A DNA stretch of 36,250 bases from JBLHOS01 sp047623825 (GTDB taxonomy: Bacteria > Pseudomonadota > Alphaproteobacteria > Rhodobacterales > Rhodobacteraceae): contig JBLHOS010000021.1 in assembly GCA_047623825.1 (NCBI GenBank), positions 1-36,250 of the forward strand, read 5' to 3'. Positions 32,354 through 36,250 of the stretch are shown here, in pieces (position 1 is the stretch's first letter; each line of letters begins with the position of its first letter). The notes beneath the pieces are model-generated. The model was not told the origin of the DNA. It did no database searches and saw only the letters and a list, made by a program, of their open reading frames with translations. The translations under genes and the position numbers were made by a program.

Positions 32354-33376
32354 ATGAAACCACTGACTTTGGGTATTATCGGCATCGATCATCGGCATAT
32401 TTTCGGCCAGTTGGCAGGGATGCAGCAACTGGGCTGCGTCGCCAAAGGATGGTGGACCGAAGGGGAGCCGCAGCCGGTTGACAGCTTTATAAGCCGCTTT
32501 GGTAATGTCCCGCGGGTCGCAGATCGACAAACATTGCTGGACGATCCTGAGATTGACATGATCTTGATTGCCGACGTCCCAGCACGACGCGCAGATCGTG
32601 CGATTGAAGCGATGCGCGCAGGCAAAGACGTGATGACTGACAAACCCGGCTGCACCACCCTTGCCCAGCTTGAACAGATACGGGCAGTTGTCGCGCAGAC
32701 CAACCGCATCTGGTCAATCGATTTTTCTGAACGGTTTGAGGTTCCAGCCGTGACACGAGCAGCCGAGTTGGTGCGTGAGGGTGCGATCGGCCAGTTCGTT
32801 CAGACCATCGGTATGGGACCACACCGGCTGAACCGCGACACGCGGCCTGAGTGGTTTTTCCAAGAGGACATGTATGGCGGCATTCTGACAGATATCGCGT
32901 CACACCAGATCGACCAATTTCTGTTTTTCAGTGGCTCTACCGACGCTGAAATCGTGACGTCCAGCGTTGGTAATTTTGCCAATCCCAACGATCCCGGCCT
33001 TCAAGATTATGGTGAGATCCTGATCCGCAGCGATAAGGGCCAAGGCTATATTCGCGTCGATTGGTATACGCCCGACGCCTTGCCGACCTGGGGCGATGGG
33101 CGGCTAACGATTTTAGGCACTGAGGGCTACATAGAGTTGCGCAAATATGTCGACGTGGCAGGCCGCGACGGTACTGACCATGTCTTTGTCGTCAACGGCG
33201 AGCGCTGTGAGCATATTGATGCCTCGGATGCGCCCTTGCCGTATTTTGAAACGTTGATCGATGATGTGCGTAACCGGACAGAAAAGGCGATGTCGCAAAG
33301 TCATTGTTTCAAGGTCATGGAGCTGGCCTTAAAGGCGCAGTCACAGGCGACCCGCCTTGGTCATCTGACTGCCTGA
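32354..33376 (+). CDS. Gfo/Idh/MocA-family oxidoreductase
   Basis: Predicted NAD(P)-dependent sugar or sugar-acid dehydrogenase, 340 residues. The N-terminal Rossmann domain starts LGIIGIDHRH, a GxxGxDH variant of the usual glycine motif. The EKP motif of the family appears as DKP (MTDKPGCTT, about residues 94-102), keeping the lysine. The C-terminal domain has GGILTDIASHQID with the expected Asp and His. The segment LTILGTEGYIELRKY is typical of the family. It is the last gene of the uxuA operon and probably acts on an imported glycoside or sugar acid before or alongside UxuA. Exact chemistry is unknown. Confidence 0.88.
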   Translation: MKPLTLGIIGIDHRHIFGQLAGMQQLGCVAKGWWTEGEPQPVDSFISRFGNVPRVADRQTLLDDPEIDMILIADVPARRADRAIEAMRAGKDVMTDKPGCTTLAQLEQIRAVVAQTNRIWSIDFSERFEVPAVTRAAELVREGAIGQFVQTIGMGPHRLNRDTRPEWFFQEDMYGGILTDIASHQIDQFLFFSGSTDAEIVTSSVGNFANPNDPGLQDYGEILIRSDKGQGYIRVDWYTPDALPTWGDGRLTILGTEGYIELRKYVDVAGRDGTDHVFVVNGERCEHIDASDAPLPYFETLIDDVRNRTEKAMSQSHCFKVMELALKAQSQATRLGHLTA

Positions 33377-33700
33377 CATCATCGCCTATGGGGCCAAATC
33401 ATGGGTTTTGATAACAGGGTGTTTCCAGCTCATCGCAACCACTGAGGAGTGGGACATGAGGCAGACAACCTGAATACGCAAAGCTTTGGCGAGATGGTCG
33501 CCAAAGGTATCAAACGCACCCTGATCCCCTTCCCGCAGTAGATTTTTTCTGCTGCAAGATGCGTTTTGCATTGGATCTCAGGTATGGCAGACTAGATATT
33601 TGAGTGCCGAGGTATCGCCCAAGCTTGCATCAAGATACCCGACACGTGCCTAACTTGCGTTAGTCCGGGCCGTATCTGAACCTGCTAGCTGTCCAACCTG
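33377..33700. other. Gene-poor region between the uxuA operon and the betaine-type transporter
   Basis: No recognised gene. A plus-strand frame ending at a TAG at 33540-33542 reads NLNTQSFGEMVAKGIKRTLI and could be the tail of a decayed coding sequence, but the frame is interrupted just upstream. A GGTATC/GATACC inverted repeat with a 17-bp spacer lies near 33615-33643. The promoter for the downstream genes should be here or just after; TTGGAT and TAGATA 16 bp apart (about 33575-33602) is the best weak candidate. Confidence 0.4.
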
Positions 33701-33717
33701 CCACACTTGGAGTGTGG
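33701..33717 (+). promoter_or_regulatory. Perfect hairpin covering the Shine-Dalgarno of the small ORF
   Basis: CCACACT-TGG-AGTGTGG is a perfect 7-bp inverted repeat with a 3-nt loop. Its 3' arm overlaps the GGAGG ribosome site (33716-33720) by two bases. As RNA it would partly hide the site; as DNA it could be an operator. Confidence 0.5.
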
Positions 33718-33726
33718 AGGACCAAT

Positions 33727-34011
33727 ATGCCTGCCAATCCGTTCTCACGGATGGTTCAACAGCATACGAACCGTTGCAAGATCAACGTCGAAAAACAAAA
33801 AGTTTACTCGGTTGAATCTCGACAGCAATATGTTAGTAAGGCAAGAAAGCGACACAAATACGCTTCAAAACGACATCCAAGATCTCTCAAAAAAGACGGC
33901 AGATCGTCTGCTTGGGTGGCGATTGTGGCGTTGATGAGCTTTTTTGCGGATGCGGCACCACATGGTTGTCATCCGGCAAAACACGAAACATTAAGGAGAT
34001 GCGCGATATGA
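33727..34011 (+). CDS. Candidate small basic protein coupled to the binding-protein gene
   Basis: Not a recognised family. The 94-residue ORF begins 6 nt after a consensus GGAGG and ends with a TGA overlapping the next ATG by 4 bp (ATGA), which suggests translational coupling. The N-terminal two thirds is strongly basic (KARKRHKYASKRHPRSLKKD). A hydrophobic stretch WVAIVALMSFFADAA follows, then a Cys/His-containing tail. The pattern could indicate a small membrane or nucleic-acid-binding protein, or a leader ORF controlling the transporter. Against a true gene: no homology is recognised, and the binding-protein gene has its own AAGGAG site. Confidence 0.4.
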   Translation: MPANPFSRMVQQHTNRCKINVEKQKVYSVESRQQYVSKARKRHKYASKRHPRSLKKDGRSSAWVAIVALMSFFADAAPHGCHPAKHETLRRCAI

Positions 34012-34979
34012 AACGTATTATTTTGAGTGCTGCACTCGCGGCCCTCGCGGCCCCCACAGCAGTTTTTGCGCAGGAGCAGTGCGGCGAAGTCACGATCACT
34101 CAGATGAACTGGGATTCGGCCGCTGTCGTTACGGCCGTATCAACATTCCTGATGGAACAGGGCTATGGCTGCGACGTGACAGTCGTGCCTTCCGACACCA
34201 CGCCGGCAATGACGTCTCTGTCCGAAAACAACGAGCCTGATATTGTGACAGAGTTGTGGAGCAATTCCGCCGGTGACGCCTACCAAAAATTGTTGGACGA
34301 AGGCAGGATCGAAGAGTTGGGTAGCGTGCTTAATCCCGGCGGTGTCGAAGGCTGGTGGTTGCCAACCTACTTGGTCGAGGCAAATCCAGTGCTTGCAACA
34401 ATCGAAGGCGTTATGGCCAATCCTGAGCTGGTTGGTGGCATGTTCAACAACTGCCCCGATGGCTGGGGCTGCCGTCTTGTCAACGACAACCTGATCCGCG
34501 CGTTCGACCTTGAAGGTAGCGGTATTGAGGTCTTCAATCACGGCTCCGGCGAGACGCTGGCGACATCGATGGCAGCAGCCTATCAAAGCGAAGAGCCTTG
34601 GTTTGGCTACTATTGGGGTCCAACGACGCCGCTTGGCATGTTCGACATGACAAGCATCGATCTGGGCGAATACGACGAAGAAGCGCATCAGGCGAACCAG
34701 AATGCCGATGCGCCCAATCCCCAGCCATCGGCGTTTCCAGCAGCCCCAGTTCTGACGATTGTGACCAAGGACTTCATGGAAAGCCATCCAGATATTGCTG
34801 AGCTGATGAGCCGTGTAACCTTCGAAACGGACACAATGAGTCGGCTTCTTGCCTGGAAGGAAGATAACAACGCGTCCAATGAGGAAGCGGCTGTGTATTT
34901 CCTGACAAACTATCAAGACGAGTGGAGTGACTGGATCAACGAAGCCGCAAGCGAACGGCTATCCGCACTGCTGCAGTAA
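34008..34979 (+). CDS. Glycine betaine / quaternary amine ABC transporter binding protein
   Basis: Periplasmic receptor of the OpuAC/ProX-type family for betaine, proline betaine, choline or trimethylamine N-oxide. The 323-residue protein has a signal peptide (LSAALAALAAPTAVFAQ, cleavage about residue 21). Mature-protein tryptophans at W35 (QMNW), W84 (TELW) and W116/W117 (EGWW), plus aromatic FGYYWGPTTPLG, could form the aromatic cage used for quaternary ammonium groups. C25, C55 and a CPDGWGC pair may form disulphides. The ATG at 34008 follows AAGGAG by 9 nt; an ATG at 33999 is possible. In marine roseobacters the related TmoXWV system takes up TMAO, a plausible alternative. Confidence 0.85.
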   Translation: MKRIILSAALAALAAPTAVFAQEQCGEVTITQMNWDSAAVVTAVSTFLMEQGYGCDVTVVPSDTTPAMTSLSENNEPDIVTELWSNSAGDAYQKLLDEGRIEELGSVLNPGGVEGWWLPTYLVEANPVLATIEGVMANPELVGGMFNNCPDGWGCRLVNDNLIRAFDLEGSGIEVFNHGSGETLATSMAAAYQSEEPWFGYYWGPTTPLGMFDMTSIDLGEYDEEAHQANQNADAPNPQPSAFPAAPVLTIVTKDFMESHPDIAELMSRVTFETDTMSRLLAWKEDNNASNEEAAVYFLTNYQDEWSDWINEAASERLSALLQ

Positions 34980-34989
34980 GCGAGATATG

Positions 34990-35009
34990 GGTGGCGCTTT
35001 GGCGCCATC
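34990..35009 (+). promoter_or_regulatory. Small stem-loop after the betaine-type binding-protein gene
   Basis: GGTGGCGC and GCGCCATC pair over 8 bp (one G-U) around a 4-nt loop, 10 bp past the stop. It forms the first of two hairpins in this intercistronic gap. Confidence 0.5.
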
Positions 35010-35064
35010 CTTGCCTGCCCGATTTCACCCCTAGGGGCCTTGCGGCAACAAAGACATACTAACA

Positions 35065-35097
35065 GACCGGGCCAGGTTCACATGATCTGGCCCGGTC
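35065..35097 (+). promoter_or_regulatory. Large intercistronic stem-loop before the permease gene
   Basis: A perfect 11-bp stem (GACCGGGCCAG / CTGGCCCGGTC), extendable to 13 bp with a G-U and a U-A pair around a 7-nt loop, lies in the gap between the binding-protein and permease genes. A modest AT-rich sequence follows. It could attenuate transcription or stabilise the upstream message. Confidence 0.75.
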
Positions 35098-35153
35098 ATT
35101 GATTAAGAGAATTAAAAACAGGGGCAGCATTATTGTGCCCGGATGAGGGAAGC

Positions 35154-36191
35154 ATGGCGACTTACGAATTCGTTTTCGATGGACTGGGACTGCGCAATTG
35201 GTGCGGCGACAGCGGTGATGACGGCGGCGGTATGACGTCCATGGCGCAACTTCTGGCGGAGACTTCGGGTGACGACATTGACGTGTCGGGATGGGAAACA
35301 CCTTTTCCATCTATGGATGCGCTGCACGAAGCCTGCCCTTCATTTCCACAATCGCGCGATTTGACAAGCGGTTTGGAGGAAGGATTTCTGTCGATTAAGG
35401 ACAGCCTGAAAGTGGTTGTCGACCCGTTGACACAACCACTGAGTTGGGCGCTGAATGAAGCGCTGTGGGTGATGGAGGCTGTGCCATGGTTCATCATGAT
35501 CCCACTATTGATGCTTATTGCTTGGGTGGTAGGCCGGTCGCTAAAACTGGTCGCACTGGTCGCGATCTGTTTCGGGTTCCTCGGCTTTGTTGATTATTAT
35601 GTCTACACAATGCAAACGCTGGCGATCATCTTTGTCACTGCGTTGACATGTGTATTGTTCGGCGTTCCCATCGGTATTGCCATGTCCCGAAGCAACCGCG
35701 TGCAGCGCACAATGATCCCGATTTTGGATATGCTCCAAACCCTGCCACCTTTTGTCTATCTGATCCCATTAATTTTCCTGTTCTCAGTCACCGAACCAAA
35801 GCTCTACGGTATCGCCATCATCCTCTATGCGATTGTGCCGGTGATCCGCCTGACCGACCTTGGCATCAGGCTGGTAGATCCAGACGTGACCGAAGCGGCA
35901 GACGCCTTTGGCATGACCAAGCGGCAAAAACTGTTCAACGTGGAAATCCCGCTGGCGCTGCCCAATATCATGGCAGGCGTCAACCAAACCATCATGATGA
36001 GCCTTGCGATGGTCGTTATTGCATCGCTGGTGTCGGCCCCCGGTCTGGGCGTGCTGGTGCTGCGTGGCATCCGATCTCTAGAGCTTGGCGTAGGTCTGCT
36101 CTCTGGTTTGGGCATAGTGCTTCTCGCGATCATTCTTGACCGCGTGACCAAGGCGGCACTCGCCCGCATCAATGTAAGTCAGTCGAAATAG
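35154..36191 (+). CDS. Betaine-type ABC transporter permease with soluble N-terminal extension
   Basis: ProW/OpuAB-type inner-membrane subunit. From the ATG at 35154 (GAGG 5 nt upstream; a GTG at 35133 would add 7 residues) it is 345 residues. About 100 N-terminal residues are hydrophilic and acidic (GDSGDDGGG, ETSGDDIDVSGWETPFP) before the first helix (about 107-125). The BPD permease domain has several helices and the EAA loop EAADAFGMTKRQKLFNVEIP, which contacts the ATPase. An N-terminal tail also occurs in ProW, but this one is long. The stop codon is embedded at the start of the next gene's ribosome site, so coupling to the ATPase is likely. Confidence 0.9.
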   Translation: MATYEFVFDGLGLRNWCGDSGDDGGGMTSMAQLLAETSGDDIDVSGWETPFPSMDALHEACPSFPQSRDLTSGLEEGFLSIKDSLKVVVDPLTQPLSWALNEALWVMEAVPWFIMIPLLMLIAWVVGRSLKLVALVAICFGFLGFVDYYVYTMQTLAIIFVTALTCVLFGVPIGIAMSRSNRVQRTMIPILDMLQTLPPFVYLIPLIFLFSVTEPKLYGIAIILYAIVPVIRLTDLGIRLVDPDVTEAADAFGMTKRQKLFNVEIPLALPNIMAGVNQTIMMSLAMVVIASLVSAPGLGVLVLRGIRSLELGVGLLSGLGIVLLAIILDRVTKAALARINVSQSK

Positions 36192-36197
36192 GAGGTG
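36191..36197 (+). promoter_or_regulatory. Ribosome binding site of the truncated ATPase gene
   Basis: GGAGGTG begins on the last base of the permease stop codon and lies 6 nt before the ATG at 36204, a near-perfect Shine-Dalgarno. Confidence 0.8.
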
Positions 36198-36203
36198 ACG
36201 GAT

Positions 36204-36250
36204 ATGAGCAACCCAGAAATAAAGATTTCGATCCGCAATCTCTATAAGAT
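36204..36250 (+). CDS. Betaine-type ABC transporter ATP-binding subunit (5' end only)
   Basis: Only the first 15 codons are in the window: MSNPEIKISIRNLYK. The KISIRNLYK segment resembles the first strand of ProV/OpuAA-type ATPases, which begin with a phrase like IEIRNLYKIFG. The position directly behind the permease, with a strong ribosome site, makes the ATPase assignment likely. No catalytic motif is visible because the sequence ends. Confidence 0.65.
   Translation, partial: MSNPEIKISIRNLYK

Noticed and set aside
33064..33069. Second GTATAC site as another GntR operator
   Set aside because: It is inside the Gfo/Idh/MocA coding sequence and its flanks are not symmetric, unlike the site before uxuA.
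33386..33571. 61-codon minus-strand ORF in the gap after the uxuA operon
   Set aside because: It has no ribosome site, no family resemblance and a composition not distinct from noncoding sequence.

Overview
The window looks like chromosome from an alphaproteobacterium of the Rhodobacterales, most likely the roseobacter group. This is inferred from gene content: a smo-type polyol operon, a divergent putA/putR pair, an imuA-imuB-dnaE2 cassette behind an alphaproteobacterial LexA box (GAAC-N7-GAAC), katG/oxyR, and a betaine/TMAO-type ABC transporter. Genes are densely packed, often with 1-4 bp overlaps. No rRNA, tRNA, insertion sequence, prophage, CRISPR array or recognisable defence system was seen.

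Region 1 (80-8258, all minus strand) is a polyol uptake and oxidation operon. Its transcription order is HAD hydrolase, smoC-type regulator, binding protein, two permeases, ATPase, sorbitol-type short-chain dehydrogenase and mannitol 2-dehydrogenase. Sugar alcohols would be imported and oxidised to ketoses. Region 2 (8332-12351) is a bifunctional proline dehydrogenase/P5C dehydrogenase (putA) divergent from its Lrp-family regulator. Region 3 (12358-15189, minus) holds a DEAD-box RNA helicase with a repeat-built basic tail and a short methylglyoxal synthase. Region 4 (15306-20809, plus) is the SOS mutasome imuA-imuB-dnaE2; a LexA box overlaps its predicted promoter. Region 5 (20849-24322) is catalase-peroxidase katG with its terminator, divergent from oxyR.

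Region 6 (24703-33376, plus) is the least conventional block: mannonate dehydratase (uxuA), a GntR/FCD regulator, a family-1 binding protein, two permeases with unusual extracytoplasmic additions, a D-2-hydroxyacid dehydrogenase, an ABC ATPase and a Gfo/Idh/MocA oxidoreductase. A palindrome of the FadR/UxuR type lies just upstream of uxuA and is the natural operator for the regulator encoded next door. No uxuB, uxaC or KDG kinase is present, so the imported compound and the roles of the two extra oxidoreductases are open.

Region 7 (33377-36250, plus) begins with a 630-base stretch lacking any known gene. It contains a candidate 94-residue basic ORF whose Shine-Dalgarno lies in a perfect hairpin and whose stop overlaps the next start codon. 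A quaternary-amine ABC transporter follows (binding protein, permease with a soluble N-terminal extension, and an ATPase cut by the window edge). In all three transporter operons a strong stem-loop separates the binding-protein gene from the first permease gene. This is a recurrent layout that would favour excess binding protein.
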